64,000 nucleotides of DNA from Gonatopus flavifemur. Its lineage: Eukaryota; Arthropoda; Insecta; Hymenoptera; Dryinidae. The stretch spans positions 2,046,001 through 2,110,000 of the forward strand of contig JAFFJZ010000014.1 of NCBI GenBank assembly GCA_018340375.1, given 5' to 3'. This document shows, in pieces, positions 63,671-64,000 of this stretch (position 1 is the first letter of the stretch; every line of letters begins with the position of its first letter). Position numbers and translations under genes: made by a program. The notes below the pieces were generated by a model, which was not told the origin of the DNA, ran no database searches, and was given only the letters and a program-made list of their open reading frames with translations.

Positions 63671-64000
63671 TGAGATTTCTCCACAATACTTGGATATTTC
63701 GAAAATATCGCTCTATACAGCATTTTTTGAATGTCTATAGAAATGCTGTATTTTAATCTCCTTCATGGCAGGTTCTCATCAAGCAAATTCCGGAATAAGG
63801 TGATTTCCTTGAATTTTTTTTTCTCAGAAGCGAGTGAATTGAAAACTCGAGTTATTTGACACTCGTCGAATGGATCTTGAAGTACATGAAAAACATTTTC
63901 TGAATTGAAAGAATTTGTATCCCGGAACTTCAAACACGTTTTTCTCGAAACTGTGTTTTTGAAACTGGTGGGGAGCATACAGCAAAAACGAATTGATGGA

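Overview
The window reads as AT-rich animal DNA. The mobile-element mix (mariner, Tc1, Transib, piggyBac, hAT-like and DUF4817-type transposons; RTE- and Jockey/CR1-like LINEs; purine-rich LINE ORF1; GA microsatellites) points to an arthropod, most likely an insect and perhaps a hymenopteran. That assignment is inference. There are no operons, Shine-Dalgarno sites or bacterial gene spacing.

One host gene frames the window on the + strand. Four coding exons (9214-9437, 9689-9981, 10522-10837, 46482-47916) join in perfect phase into at least 755 codons. They encode a Ser/Thr/Pro/Glu-rich, probably tail-anchored protein that I cannot name. Its 5' exons lie upstream of the window. The third intron in view is about 35.6 kb (10838-46481), starts with a GC donor, and is filled with mobile elements. 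A candidate small minus-strand gene or exon sits near 5.6-6.0 kb.

Main structure: 18904-33472 is a single TA-flanked transposon (ends CAGGGTGGTCC, DD41D-like DUF4817 transposase) blown up to 14.6 kb by nested insertions. Removing the insertions restores its reading frame or its inverted repeat at several junctions. The insertions are (1) a 5.4-kb Transib element (20101-25517), with ends reading CACAGTG (the V(D)J RSS heptamer), target duplication CGTCG, and a RAG1-like transposase broken by a stop just before its presumed catalytic Glu; (2) three near-identical 935-bp elements with CCCATACAGG ends; (3) a hAT-like AT-rich remnant; (4) a 516-bp element with an 8-bp target duplication; (5) an intact 1294-bp mariner. 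A 2.2-kb relative of the outer transposon follows at 33686-35886.

The rest: 1-9 kb holds a tRNA-like SINE candidate, a decayed LINE, foldback MITEs and a mariner relic. 10-18.9 kb holds several foldback MITEs, a piggyBac remnant and a (GA)n tract. 36-44.8 kb holds an internally deleted LINE, CATATATGG arrays, a dispersed 260-bp repeat, an RTE-like LINE split by a mariner, and a mariner-derived MITE nested in another MITE. 48-64 kb, downstream of the host gene, holds LINE debris split by a Tc1 element with introns, tandem repeats, an RTE fragment split by a MITE, a 2.4-kb palindrome, and a last LINE fragment with a MITE.
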